DNA of 64,000 nt, from positions 24,255 to 88,254 of the forward strand of contig NZ_WQPL01000005.1 of the NCBI RefSeq assembly GCF_018785245.1, written 5' to 3'. How positions within the stretch are numbered: the first letter of the stretch is position 1; each line of letters opens with the position of its first letter. Under the pieces are notes generated by a model. That model was given only the letters and a program-made list of their open reading frames with translations, ran no database searches and was not told the origin of the DNA. The position numbers and the translations under genes are program-made. Source of the stretch: Collinsella aerofaciens (GTDB taxonomy: Bacteria; Actinomycetota; Coriobacteriia; Coriobacteriales; Coriobacteriaceae). Below, in pieces: positions 44,435 through 53,529 of this stretch.

Positions 44435-44520
44435 TCGCTGCGGGCGGGACGGTTTTCGTTTCGGGCGGCGCGGTTCTCGTTGCGGGTGGGATGGTTTTCG
44501 CTACGGACGGTACGGTTTCG
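44432..44520. repeat. 21-bp degenerate tandem repeat, four copies
   Basis: Units begin at 44432, 44453, 44474 and 44495, with a partial fifth at 44516. Consensus TTTTCGYTRCGGGCGGGACGG. It starts inside the end of the palindrome. No gene covers it. With the REP and the palindrome it fills the 345-base gap before gatC; a -10-like TATACT lies near 44616. Confidence 0.8.
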
Positions 44521-44656
44521 CTGCAGAACCGCCAGCCCGCCGCCTGCCAGCCGCCGCCCTCGTTACGTTTTCGCTGCATTTAGGTAAAGCACCTGCTCCG
44601 AGCGGCGTTGCCCTGTATACTAGAGCGGTTTAACTGTTATGCGGAAGGGAGCGCCT

Positions 44657-44968
44657 ATGGCACTCAGCGAGAAAGACGTGCGCGGCATCGCCGAGTACGC
44701 AAAGATCGCACTGACCGATGACGAGCTCACCCAGATGACGTCCTACCTGAACGACGCCGTCCAGATGCTCGAGCCCGTCTTGCAATATGACTTGCCCGAC
44801 GTGGAGCCCACGTTCCATCCCATCGGAAGCCTGTCCAACGTGATGGGCGATGACCTGCGCGAGCCCGAGCGCGACCTGCCGCTCGACGTCGCGCTCGAAA
44901 ACGCCGGCAGCGCGCGCGACCGCTACTTCCGCGTGCCGTCCATTTTGGGAGAGGGGGAGAGCGAGTAA
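44657..44968 (+). CDS. gatC: Asp-tRNA(Asn)/Glu-tRNA(Gln) amidotransferase subunit C
   Basis: Small subunit that holds GatA and GatB together in the transamidase making Asn-tRNA and/or Gln-tRNA from mischarged precursors. 103 residues from the ATG at 44657 (GGAAGGGAG upstream). The N-terminal helix LSEKDVRGIAEYAKIALTDD and the central VEPTFHP are family traits, as is the late DRYFRVPSIL. The stop codon shares its last base with the gatA start (TAATG), so translation is coupled. First gene of gatCAB. Confidence 0.93.
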   Translation: MALSEKDVRGIAEYAKIALTDDELTQMTSYLNDAVQMLEPVLQYDLPDVEPTFHPIGSLSNVMGDDLREPERDLPLDVALENAGSARDRYFRVPSILGEGESE

Positions 44969-46482
44969 TGGCGCAGAGCTTCGATTCCCTTACCGCCGCC
45001 CAGATCGCCGCAGGCGTTGCCGCCGGCGACTTTACCGCTACCGAGGTGGCCCAGGCATCCCTTGCCGCCATCGAGGCGCGCGAGGGCGGGGTCCAGGCAT
45101 TCCTGCAGGTGGCGCCCGAGCTTGCGCTCGAGGCTGCTGCGCGCGTGGATGCCGACCGTGCCGCAGGCAAGCCGCTGCCCCCGCTTGCAGGCGTGCCGCT
45201 GGCCATTAAGGACAACATGAACCTCGTGGGCACGCACACCACCTGCGCTTCCCGCATGCTCGAGAACTACCAGAGTGTTTACACCGCCACCTGCGTCCAA
45301 CGCATGCTCGACGCCGGCTGCCTGCCCATGGGCAAGGCTAACATGGACGAGTTTGCCTTTGGCAGCTCCACCGAGAGCTCGGCGTTCCATCGCACCAACA
45401 ACCCCTGGGATACCGAGCGCGTGCCCGGCGGCTCCTCGGGCGGCTCCGCTGCAGCCGTCGCCGCGGGCGAAGTCGCGCTCTCACTGGGCTCGGACACCGG
45501 CGGCTCCATCCGCCAGCCGGCGTCGCTGTGCGGCGTGGTGGGCTTTAAGCCCACGTATGGCGCCGTGAGCCGTTACGGCGTGGTCGCCTTTGGCTCGTCG
45601 CTCGACCAGGTGGGCCCCTTTGGCCGCACGGTCGAGGACGTCGCGCTGGCCATGAACGCGCTTACCGGCGCGGGCCACGATCCGTACGACTGCACCAGCC
45701 AGGATTGCGCCGTCGACTTTACCGAGCATCTCAACGACAGCATCGAGGGCAAGCGCGTGGGCATCATCCCCGCGTTTATGGAGGCCGAGGGCCTGACGCC
45801 CGAGGTCAAGGCCGCTGTTCAGCGCGCCGCCCAGGAGCTGCAGAATCAGGGCGCCGAGCTGGTCGAGGTCGACCTGCCGCACCTGGACGCCGCCATCGCC
45901 GCCTACTACGTCATCGGCCCGGCCGAGGCGTTCTCCAACCTGGCCCGTTTTGACGGCATTCGCTACGGCTATCAGGAGGAGGGCTGCGCCAACCTGTCCG
46001 ACCAGAGTTCGCTTTCGCGCGCCCACGGCTTTGGCGCCGAGGCCAAGCGCCGTCAGATGCTCGGCGCCTACCTGCTGAGCTCGGGCGTGTACGACAAGTA
46101 CTACTACGCTGCGCAAAAGGCCCGCACGCTCATCACGCAGGACTACGACGCCGCGTATGCCAAGGTGGACACCATCCTCATGCCCGCCTCGCCGCGCACG
46201 GCCTTTAAGTTTGGCGAGATCAGCGACCCCACGCAGATGTACCTTTCGGACCTGTACACCATTTCGCTCAACATCTGCGGCAACGGTGGCATCTCGGTGC
46301 CGCTGGGCCTGGGCGAGGATACTCAGCTGCCCGTTTCTGCCCAGCTGGTTGGTCCGGCGTTTAAGGACCGTCAGCTGCTCACGTTTGCCCGCGCCCTTGA
46401 GCGCGGCTTTGCCGATGCCGCCACGGGTGCGCCCGCGCTTTCCGTCGCGCCCGATTTTGCCGGGAAGGGAGGCGAGCTGTAA
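44968..46482 (+). CDS. gatA: Asp-tRNA(Asn)/Glu-tRNA(Gln) amidotransferase subunit A
   Basis: The amidase subunit: it releases ammonia from glutamine for the transamidation. 504 residues. The amidase-signature catalytic triad is visible: Lys in LAIKDNMNL (about residue 79), and the two Ser in GGSSGGSAAAV and GSDTGGSIRQPA (about residues 150-180). The ATG overlaps the gatC stop and its own stop overlaps the gatB start in the same TAATG manner. Presence of a full gatCAB suggests that asparaginyl- or glutaminyl-tRNA is formed indirectly. Confidence 0.97.
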   Translation: MAQSFDSLTAAQIAAGVAAGDFTATEVAQASLAAIEAREGGVQAFLQVAPELALEAAARVDADRAAGKPLPPLAGVPLAIKDNMNLVGTHTTCASRMLENYQSVYTATCVQRMLDAGCLPMGKANMDEFAFGSSTESSAFHRTNNPWDTERVPGGSSGGSAAAVAAGEVALSLGSDTGGSIRQPASLCGVVGFKPTYGAVSRYGVVAFGSSLDQVGPFGRTVEDVALAMNALTGAGHDPYDCTSQDCAVDFTEHLNDSIEGKRVGIIPAFMEAEGLTPEVKAAVQRAAQELQNQGAELVEVDLPHLDAAIAAYYVIGPAEAFSNLARFDGIRYGYQEEGCANLSDQSSLSRAHGFGAEAKRRQMLGAYLLSSGVYDKYYYAAQKARTLITQDYDAAYAKVDTILMPASPRTAFKFGEISDPTQMYLSDLYTISLNICGNGGISVPLGLGEDTQLPVSAQLVGPAFKDRQLLTFARALERGFADAATGAPALSVAPDFAGKGGEL

Positions 46483-48158
46483 TGAAGGAGCTTTCCGAGG
46501 TCCTGCAGGATTGGGAGGCCGTGATCGGCCTGGAGATCCATACCGAGCTCACCGCGCTCGATACCAAGATGTTCTGCAACTGCAAGCTCAGCCACGATGA
46601 CGAGCCCAACGCCAACGTGTGCCCGGTGTGCCTGGGCCTGCCCGGCGCCCTGCCGGTGCCCAACAAGCGCGCCATCGAGAGCATCGTCAAGGCCGGTCTC
46701 GCCACCAACTGCGAGATCCAGCGCCACTCGATGTTCTACCGCAAGCACTACTTCTATCCCGATATGGCCAAGAACTTCCAGACCACGCAGGGTCCGGTCG
46801 CCTTTGCCATGTACGGTCACCTGGATCTGGACGTGACCGGTCGCGGAGCTGCCGAGCGCCCCGACTGCGCGTTTGGCGAGGCCGAGGCCCAGAGCCTGGC
46901 GAGCGCCTCAGCCAACGCCGAGGGCCTGTCCACGTCCATGACGTCGACCATGCGTGAGGGCAACCAGCGCGCCGGCCATCTGGCCAGCTACGACGCGTCC
47001 AACCTGCAGATGCCCGAGCGTCGCGAGGACGGTTCCTACACGGTGCCCATCCGCATCCTGCGCATCCACATGGAGGAGGACGCTGCCAAGATGGTGCACG
47101 TGGGCGGTGCCGAGGGTCGCATTACCGCTGCGGCCGAGTCGCTCGTCGACTACAACCGTTGCGGCACGCCGCTCATCGAGCTCGTCACCGAGCCCGATCT
47201 GCGTACGCCCGAGGAAGCGCGTCTGTTTATGGAAAAGCTCCGTCGCATTTTTGTGACGCTGGGCATTTCGGACTGCTCCATGGAGAAGGGCTCCATGCGC
47301 TGCGACGGCAACGTGTCGCTGCGCCGTCGCGGCGAGACCAAGCTGGGCACCAAGACCGAGCTCAAGAACCTCAACTCGTTTAAGAGCCTGCATGACGGCC
47401 TTGCCTACGAGATTTGCCGCCAGGCCGAGGTGCTCGAGGAGGGTGGCATCATCTATCAGGAGACCCGCCACTGGGAGCCCAGTCGCAAGCGCACCGTAGT
47501 CATGCGTGTGAAGGAGACGGCAGACGACTATCGTCTGTTCCCCGACCCCGATCTGGCGCCGTTCGATCTGGACGACGAATTCATCGACCGCTGCCGTGGC
47601 GAGATTCCCGAGCTGCCCGATGCCAAGCGCGCCCGTTTTGAGGCCGACTTTGGCATTAAAGCGGCCGACGCCGAACAGATTGCCGGCGACCCCGAGTTTG
47701 CCGACTTCTTTGAGGCCGCTGCTGCCGGTATGGCCGGCAAGGAGGCCCAGACGGTCGCAAACCTGCTGGTCAACGAGATGATCGCCTACCTTAAGGGTGC
47801 AGGCGTGTCGCTCGCCGAATCCGGTATCGCACCGGCTCAGGTGGCGGCGCTCGCCAAGCTGCTGGCGACCGATGCCATCAGCTCCAACCAGGCGCACGAG
47901 GTCTTTGAGGCCATGGCCCAGACCGGCGACGACCCCAACAAGATCGTTGACGAGCGTGGTATGCGTCAGGTGAGCGATGCCGGCGCGCTACAGCCGATCG
48001 TGGACGAGGTGCTGGCAAACTGTGCCGATCAGGCACAACAGTATCGTGACGGCAACCAGAAGGTCATCGGCTTTTTGGTGGGCCAGTGCATGAAGGCGAG
48101 CCGCGGCAAGGGCAACCCGAAGCTCTTCAACGAGTTGCTGAGAACGTCGCTCTCGTAA
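46482..48158 (+). CDS. gatB: Asp-tRNA(Asn)/Glu-tRNA(Gln) amidotransferase subunit B
   Basis: The tRNA-binding and kinase-like subunit that activates the Asp/Glu carboxylate with ATP before amidation. 558 residues, somewhat longer than the usual 480-500 because of an insertion at about residues 118-160 (DCAFGEAEAQSLASASANAE). The N-terminus VIGLEIHTELTALDTKMFCNC with later CPVCLGLPGALPV, the metal-site region, and RRRGETKLGTKTELKNLNSF are typical. The C-terminal YqeY/tail domain is present (NPKLFNELL). The operon ends 5 bases before the long hairpin H3. Confidence 0.97.
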   Translation: MKELSEVLQDWEAVIGLEIHTELTALDTKMFCNCKLSHDDEPNANVCPVCLGLPGALPVPNKRAIESIVKAGLATNCEIQRHSMFYRKHYFYPDMAKNFQTTQGPVAFAMYGHLDLDVTGRGAAERPDCAFGEAEAQSLASASANAEGLSTSMTSTMREGNQRAGHLASYDASNLQMPERREDGSYTVPIRILRIHMEEDAAKMVHVGGAEGRITAAAESLVDYNRCGTPLIELVTEPDLRTPEEARLFMEKLRRIFVTLGISDCSMEKGSMRCDGNVSLRRRGETKLGTKTELKNLNSFKSLHDGLAYEICRQAEVLEEGGIIYQETRHWEPSRKRTVVMRVKETADDYRLFPDPDLAPFDLDDEFIDRCRGEIPELPDAKRARFEADFGIKAADAEQIAGDPEFADFFEAAAAGMAGKEAQTVANLLVNEMIAYLKGAGVSLAESGIAPAQVAALAKLLATDAISSNQAHEVFEAMAQTGDDPNKIVDERGMRQVSDAGALQPIVDEVLANCADQAQQYRDGNQKVIGFLVGQCMKASRGKGNPKLFNELLRTSLS

Positions 48159-48162
48159 ACGG

Positions 48163-48293
48163 GAACCCGGAAGCCCCGGCAGGGCGGGTGCTTCCTCAAA
48201 ATTTCGAACAGTCCTGCGCAAGACGAAGGCCACATTAAGTGGCCTTCTTTGCGTGCGGAACTCATTTTGAGGAAGCACCCGCCCTGCCGGGGC
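48163..48293. repeat. Long nested hairpin element H3 (copy 3 of 3), bidirectional terminator
   Basis: Arms 48163-48202 and 48254-48293 are inverted copies over 40 bases with about one or two mismatches. An inner stem GAAGGCCAC / GTGGCCTTC lies at 48224-48246. The internal loop has AGTCCTGCGCA on the left and GCGTGCGGAACT on the right. The gene on each side (gatB, araC-type) converges on it. Confidence 0.8.
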
Positions 48294-48380
48294 TCCCGGG
48301 TTCTGTGACGACTCGGCCGTTCGGGTCAGGTTGGCTGGATTGAATTTGGTGAATGAGGGCGCCGTTGGCGCCCTCATTCT

Positions 48381-49385
48381 TTATATATGTTGGGAACGCC
48401 AGGTGGTGGGGGTGGTGCCGGTGTATTGTTTGAAGGCTTGGGTGAAGGCGGCCTGCTGAGGGTAGCCTAGACGCTCTGCCACCTGCGCTATCGTGAGCGA
48501 GCTGTCTGCCAAAAGGTCCTGTGCTCGCTCCATACGGCGTCTGCGAATGTAGGCGCCCAGGGACTCGCCAGTTTGGGCCTTAAAGGTGGCGCATAGTTTG
48601 GAGCGGCTTGTGTAGAGCCTCTCGGCCACCTCGTTGATACCCACATGTCTGCCTTTGTCGAGCGCGCGCTCAATCATTGCCGTTGCTTCTTCGGCAATGG
48701 TTATGCTGACGCGTGTGTCTGCCGCCTGCCGCGCCTGCTTGTGGGCCGCGCGCGAACAGGCGAGCTCCGCGACCATGGTCTCCACGATGCCCTGCATATA
48801 GACGTGTCCGCCTACGGTGCGGGCGCGGTCCTCGTTAATCCGGCGTAGCGTGTGGCAGATGGCAGACGTCGCTTCCTCATGCCATGGCTCGGCAAACGCC
48901 TCAAAGATTCCCACGAACTCGGTGGGATAGCGGTGCTCCAGTTCGTCAAAATATCCAGGCAAAAAGAGCACCGAGCGCGAGTGATAGAGCTCCTCCGCAA
49001 ACAGCGGGCTTAACTCCTCGCCACAGTTGTTTTGGATAAAGCTGCAAACGGCATTGTTCGGCCACGGTCCATGCAATGGTTTGAGGTTCGCGGGCGTTAT
49101 GCCAGCCTCGGGCATGCATGTAAGTGTGGGCGCGCTGACCTCGCTCACGCAGGCGTATGGCTCGGGTGTGTATTCGGCCAGGTACATATCGTGCGTCGGG
49201 GTGATGAAATGCTCCATGACGATGCAGGTGGGGGAGAGGGGCATGATCCATGCGCGTCCGTGCGCCCGGTCGTTTGCCACCTCGCCGGTAAAGACGGCGC
49301 CCTTGCCGGAAAGCTCCAGGCCAAACTGCTCAAACTGTGGTGCATAGAGCTCGGTTATGTCGGTCGCGGCCCGATGCATTTGCAA
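48381..49385 (-). CDS. AraC-family transcriptional regulator divergent from the ABC transporter
   Basis: 334 residues. The C-terminal ~100 residues are a standard AraC double helix-turn-helix: GINEVAERLYTSRSKLCATF, then IRRRRMERAQDLLADSSLTI and AERLGYPQQAAFTQAFKQYT. The N-terminal 220 residues are a variable ligand-binding part with several Cys (SFIQNNCGEE), no obvious cupin motif. It is divergent from a two-gene ABC transporter 114 bases away. A similar layout, AraC-type regulator beside two fused ABC half-transporters, is known for yersiniabactin-type uptake (YbtA-YbtPQ). It probably activates the transporter genes in response to a transported compound. Confidence 0.87.
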   Translation of the reverse strand: MQMHRAATDITELYAPQFEQFGLELSGKGAVFTGEVANDRAHGRAWIMPLSPTCIVMEHFITPTHDMYLAEYTPEPYACVSEVSAPTLTCMPEAGITPANLKPLHGPWPNNAVCSFIQNNCGEELSPLFAEELYHSRSVLFLPGYFDELEHRYPTEFVGIFEAFAEPWHEEATSAICHTLRRINEDRARTVGGHVYMQGIVETMVAELACSRAAHKQARQAADTRVSITIAEEATAMIERALDKGRHVGINEVAERLYTSRSKLCATFKAQTGESLGAYIRRRRMERAQDLLADSSLTIAQVAERLGYPQQAAFTQAFKQYTGTTPTTWRSQHI

Positions 49386-49499
49386 AAGCGTCCCCTTCCT
49401 TTGCAGAAACGTCCATGCCTGGCTTAATTGTGAGCCATGGCTAACACATCAATGATAAGTTCATTACGGTTAACTCTCAAGCCGTTAGAAAGGAATCTC
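49386..49499. promoter_or_regulatory. Divergent promoter region between araC-type gene and ABC genes
   Basis: A dyad centred on GCCATGGC near 49436 (TTGTGAGCCATGGCTAACAC) is a candidate operator. The ribosome site AGAAAGGAA for the ABC gene lies at about 49487-49495. Confidence 0.4.
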
Positions 49500-51326
49500 A
49501 TGGCAAAGGGATCAAAAAGGGAAGGCGGCGGTATCGGCGAGCTGCTTGCATATGCCGGCGACCGTAAATTCCTAACGTATTTGGGCATGGCGCTCTCGGC
49601 GCTCTCGCAGCTGCTGAGCTTTGGCCCGTACGTGTGCATTTGGCTTGTCGCGCGCGATCTGATCGCCGTGGCACCTAACTGGAGCGAAGCCTGCGACATC
49701 GCGACGTATGGCTGGTGGGCCGTGGGGTTTGCGCTGGCAAGCATCGTAGCTTATTTCGTGGGGCTCATGTGCACGCATCTGTCCGCGTTTCGCTGCGCGT
49801 CCAATATCCGCAAGACTACGAGCGAGCACCTGCTTAAGCTGCCGCTTGGCTACTTTGACACGCACGCCACCGGTGAGCTGCGCCGTATTGTAGACGGATG
49901 CGCCGCCTCCACCGAGACTTTGCTCGCACACATGCTGCCCGATATCGCAGGCGCCACCGCCATGGTCGCAGGCCTGCTCGTGCTGCTTTTCGCGCTCGAT
50001 TGGCGTTTGGGGGCGGCATGCCTTATCTCGGTCGTCGTTTCGTTTGGCGCCATGGCCACCATGATGAGCGGCAAAGGCGCCGAGTTCATGAAGGCCTACA
50101 TGGGAGCGCTGGTCAAGATGAACAAGACCGGCACCGAATACGTACGTGGCATCCCCGTGGTCAAGGTGTTTCAGCAGACGGTCTACTCCTTTAAGGCCTT
50201 CCACGATGCGATCGCCGAATACGCCGACATGGCACAAAACTATGCGGGCACGTTCTGCCGAGGTCCGCAGGTACTCAACCTTACCGCGCTCAATGGTCTT
50301 GTGGCATTCCTATTGCCCGTGGCGTTGCTGTTGGCGCCAGGCGAGACGGACTTCGCGCATTTTATGACCAACTTCACGTTTTACGCGATATTTTCGGCCG
50401 TGGTACCGACGGCTATGACCAAGCTCATGTTTGTGGGCGAGGCCTCTCAGATGAGTGCCGATTCGCTGGCTCGTATTCGAAGCGTCATGGATTCCAAGCA
50501 GCTCTCCGTGCCCGCCCAACCCAAGCACCCTGCCGGCGGCGACGTGCGATTTGAGGACGTGAGCTTTACGTACGAGGGTGCCGAAGCACCCGCCGTTAGC
50601 CATGTAAGTTTCAGCGTTCCCGCTGGTGGCACCCTCGCCCTGGTGGGTCCCTCGGGTGGCGGTAAGTCAACCTGCGCAAGCCTGATTCCGCGTTTTTGGG
50701 ATGTTTCCTCGGGTCGAGTGCTCGTAGGTGGTGTGGACGTTCGCGATATGGATCCGCACGAGCTTATGGACCAGGTCGCCTTCGTGTTCCAGACCAACCA
50801 GCTGTTCCGGCAAACACTTGCCGACAACGTACGCGCCTCCAAGCCTACGGCCACTGACGACGAAGTGCGTGCGGCCCTCTCCTCAGCTCAGTGCGACGAC
50901 ATTGTGGCCAAGCTCCCACAGGGCATCAATACCATGCTCGGTGCCGGCGGAGCATATCTTTCGGGCGGCGAGGTCCAGCGCGTGGCCCTCGCCCGCGCGA
51001 TCCTTAAAGACGCGCCTATCGTGGTGCTCGATGAGGCCACGGCGTTTGCCGATCCCGAGAACGAGGCGCTCATTCAGCGCGCCTTTAGCAAGCTGGCGGC
51101 GGGTCGCACGGTCATTATGATTGCGCACCGGCTTTCGACCGTGGTGGGCGCAGACCAAATCGTGGTGCTCAACCAGGGCAGCGTGCAGGAGTCGGGTACC
51201 CATGCCGAGTTGCTGTCCCAAAATGGCCTGTATGCCAAGATGTGGGCCGAATACGAGCAGGCCGCGAGCTGGAAGATTACTGCTGCGACCGCGGATGCCG
51301 CCGTCACGAAGGGAGGCGAGGCCTAA
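49500..51326 (+). CDS. ABC transporter, fused permease and ATPase, subunit 1
   Basis: 608 residues from the ATG at 49500 with AGAAAGGAA upstream. An N-terminal type IV exporter-fold membrane domain with six helices (residues about 20-310) is followed by a nucleotide-binding domain: Walker A GPSGGGKST (about residue 403), Q-loop VAFVFQTNQL, signature LSGGEVQRVAL, Walker B IVVLDEATAFADPENE, and H-loop IAHRLST. The second ABC gene starts directly after the stop (TAAATG), so they form a heterodimer. The sequence AFADPENE after Walker B resembles siderophore-type pairs (YbtP/IrtA) that import despite an exporter fold. Drug or lipid export is the alternative. Confidence 0.9.
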   Translation: MAKGSKREGGGIGELLAYAGDRKFLTYLGMALSALSQLLSFGPYVCIWLVARDLIAVAPNWSEACDIATYGWWAVGFALASIVAYFVGLMCTHLSAFRCASNIRKTTSEHLLKLPLGYFDTHATGELRRIVDGCAASTETLLAHMLPDIAGATAMVAGLLVLLFALDWRLGAACLISVVVSFGAMATMMSGKGAEFMKAYMGALVKMNKTGTEYVRGIPVVKVFQQTVYSFKAFHDAIAEYADMAQNYAGTFCRGPQVLNLTALNGLVAFLLPVALLLAPGETDFAHFMTNFTFYAIFSAVVPTAMTKLMFVGEASQMSADSLARIRSVMDSKQLSVPAQPKHPAGGDVRFEDVSFTYEGAEAPAVSHVSFSVPAGGTLALVGPSGGGKSTCASLIPRFWDVSSGRVLVGGVDVRDMDPHELMDQVAFVFQTNQLFRQTLADNVRASKPTATDDEVRAALSSAQCDDIVAKLPQGINTMLGAGGAYLSGGEVQRVALARAILKDAPIVVLDEATAFADPENEALIQRAFSKLAAGRTVIMIAHRLSTVVGADQIVVLNQGSVQESGTHAELLSQNGLYAKMWAEYEQAASWKITAATADAAVTKGGEA

Positions 51327-53084
51327 ATGTTCGCCTCATTCCAAAAGAAGTATTTCCTATCCGATAAAGGCGTCGCCGGCGTAAAACGCGGCATTTTCTG
51401 GACCACGCTCACCAATCTCATCACCATGGCTGGCATGGGCTTTTTATTCCTGGTTATGGCCGGCTTTGTCGAGCATCTCGCCAGCGGGGCTGACCTGCCG
51501 GATGCCCTGCCGATTGTGTGCGGCCTCCTGGTCTTTTTTGTGTTGCTCTTTGCTTCTAACTGGCAGCAGTATTACTACACCTACTGCATCTTTTACGAGG
51601 AGTGCGGCAAGCAGCGTATGGAGATCGCCGAGCGCTTGCGCAAACTGCCGCTGTCGTTTTTCGGTCGTCGTGATCTGGCCGATTTAACCGAGACCATCAT
51701 GGGCGACGTCCAGGCCATGGAGCACGCCTACAGCCACGTGCTGGGAGAGCTTTGGGGTGCCATCATCGCAAGCGCCATTGTGTTCGTGGCGTCGCTGTTC
51801 TTTTGCTGGCAGCTGGCGATTGCGGCGTTTTGGAGCGTTCCCGTGGCCTTTGCCGTGTTGTATCTGACGCGCGGCCCCATGACTCCGGTGTTTGATCGCG
51901 TGCGCGCCGAGAAGGTCAAGGTTACCGAGGCTATTCAAGAGACGCTCGACTGCGTTCGCGAGATTCGCGCCACCAACCAGGAGGCCCATTATCTTGAGGG
52001 ACTCAACGCCGTGATCGATGCCGAGGAGCGCGAGACCACCAAGGGCGAGCTCGTTAACGGGCTTTTGGTCAACTCCGCCTTTGCCATCCTGCGTCTGGGC
52101 ATTGCCACCACGCTGGTCACGGGCGCCGCGATGGTCGCCTCCGGGCAGGTCGACTTTTTGGTGTTGTTTGCCTTCCTGCTTATGGTGAGCCGTATCTATG
52201 CGCCCTTTGACCAGGCATTAATGTTAATGTCCGAGCTGTTTGCCGCCGAGTCGTCTGCCAAGCGCATGCGTTCCATCATGGAAGAGCCTGTGGCGCGGGG
52301 CAGCGAGAACTTTAAGCCTGCGGGCCACGATGTGGTGTTCGATCACGTGGCATTTGGCTATGGTGCGGGCGAGGACGGACGCGCCGGCGAGAAAGTTCTT
52401 ACCGATGTGAGCTTTACCGCCAAGGAAGGCGAGGTCACGGCGCTGGTCGGTCCTTCGGGTTCCGGTAAGTCTACGGTGAGCCGCCTGGCCGCGCGCTTTT
52501 GGGATGCCACTGCGGGCAAGGTTGCCGTGGGCGGTGTGGATGTTGCGGGCGTGGATCCCGAGGTGCTGCTGCGCGACTACGCCATTGTGTTCCAAGACGT
52601 GCTGCTCTTTGACGACACGGTGATGGGAAACATCCGCCTCGGGCGTCGTGATGCCACCGATGAGGAAGTGCTTGCAGCCGCGCGTGCCGCCAACTGTGAC
52701 GAGTTCGTGAACCGCATGCCGCAGGGCTATGACACTATGATTGGAGAGAACGGCTCCAAACTCTCCGGCGGCGAGCGCCAGCGCATCTCCATCGCCCGCG
52801 CACTGCTCAAAGACGCGCCCATCGTGCTGTTGGACGAGGCGACGGCAAGCTTGGATGTGGAGAACGAGACCGTGGTGCAACAGGCACTCTCCCGTCTGCT
52901 TGCAGGTAAGACGGTTATCGTTATTGCCCACCGTATGCGTACGGTGGAAAATGCCGACAAAATCGTTGTGCTCAAGAATGGCGTGGTTGCCGAACAGGGC
53001 ACCCCGGCGCAGCTCAAGGCGGCAGGTGGAGAATTCGCCCGCATGGTTGCGCTGCAAAAGGAAGCGGCGGCCTGGCAGCTGTAG
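51327..53084 (+). CDS. ABC transporter, fused permease and ATPase, subunit 2
   Basis: 585 residues, start codon directly after the stop of subunit 1. Six membrane helices (about residues 20-310), then a nucleotide-binding domain: Walker A GPSGSGKST, Q-loop IVFQDVLLF, signature LSGGERQRISIARAL, Walker B IVLLDEATASLDVENE, H-loop IAHRMRT. Both subunits have complete sites, so the heterodimer is not an obviously degenerate one. Works with the preceding gene; AraC-type regulator upstream. The final residues are KEAAAWQL. A REP hairpin follows 6 bases after the stop. Confidence 0.9.
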   Translation: MFASFQKKYFLSDKGVAGVKRGIFWTTLTNLITMAGMGFLFLVMAGFVEHLASGADLPDALPIVCGLLVFFVLLFASNWQQYYYTYCIFYEECGKQRMEIAERLRKLPLSFFGRRDLADLTETIMGDVQAMEHAYSHVLGELWGAIIASAIVFVASLFFCWQLAIAAFWSVPVAFAVLYLTRGPMTPVFDRVRAEKVKVTEAIQETLDCVREIRATNQEAHYLEGLNAVIDAEERETTKGELVNGLLVNSAFAILRLGIATTLVTGAAMVASGQVDFLVLFAFLLMVSRIYAPFDQALMLMSELFAAESSAKRMRSIMEEPVARGSENFKPAGHDVVFDHVAFGYGAGEDGRAGEKVLTDVSFTAKEGEVTALVGPSGSGKSTVSRLAARFWDATAGKVAVGGVDVAGVDPEVLLRDYAIVFQDVLLFDDTVMGNIRLGRRDATDEEVLAAARAANCDEFVNRMPQGYDTMIGENGSKLSGGERQRISIARALLKDAPIVLLDEATASLDVENETVVQQALSRLLAGKTVIVIAHRMRTVENADKIVVLKNGVVAEQGTPAQLKAAGGEFARMVALQKEAAAWQL

Positions 53085-53089
53085 GAGTG

Positions 53090-53114
53090 TGACAAAGGGA
53101 CAGTCCCTTTGTCA
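53090..53114. repeat. GGGACAG-type REP hairpin (copy 9, minimal form)
   Basis: TGACAAAGGGACAGTCCC then TTTGTCA: a perfect palindrome of 25 bases with GGGACAGTCCC at its centre, just after the ABC operon. Confidence 0.88.
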
Positions 53115-53265
53115 TATTGAGTTCACCCCCATAGTTTCCAAAAAGTTAGCCGTTGTTGACCAAATAATTATACTAAACTAGTCTCAAAAGTGTGCTCGAG
53201 CAAACTTGTTTACTCGGGTGCTGAGGCACCGTGCCGCGTCCAATGCGGCAAAAGGGAGAAGCAAC

Positions 53266-53511
53266 ATGAAGAAGTCGACGTTTAACACCCTGCTTGTCGG
53301 TGGCGGTTTTCTGCTTGGTACGGCCGGCATCAAGCTGCTCACCAGCGCTCCGGTAAAGAACGCCTGCGTGCAGGGCATCGCGTGCGGTATGCGCGTCAAG
53401 AACTGCTACCAGGACATGGTCGAGCAGGCCAAGGCCAATGTCGACGACATGGTCGCCGAGGCGGCCTACATCACCCAGAGCGAGGCCGCTGCTGACGAGG
53501 CAGCCGAGTAA
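53266..53511 (+). CDS. Small membrane protein linked to a metal P-type ATPase (PacL-like)
   Basis: 81 residues from the ATG at 53266 (AAAGGGAGAAG upstream). An N-terminal hydrophobic segment (FNTLLVGGGFLLGTAGIKLL, residues about 5-24) is followed by SAPVKNACVQGIACGMRVKN with two Cys, then a Glu/Ala-rich amphipathic helix (VEQAKANVDDMVAEAAYI). The gene lies 18 bases before a P1B-type ATPase. The layout resembles PacL/DUF1490 proteins of mycobacteria, small membrane metallochaperones encoded with Ctp ATPases; the typical Asp/His C-terminal metal motif is not seen. A chaperone or stabiliser of the ATPase is the likely job. Similar proteins are annotated DUF6110 in related bacteria, as far as I recall. 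Confidence 0.65.
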   Translation: MKKSTFNTLLVGGGFLLGTAGIKLLTSAPVKNACVQGIACGMRVKNCYQDMVEQAKANVDDMVAEAAYITQSEAAADEAAE

Positions 53512-53529
53512 CGCTCCCAGGCACAAACT

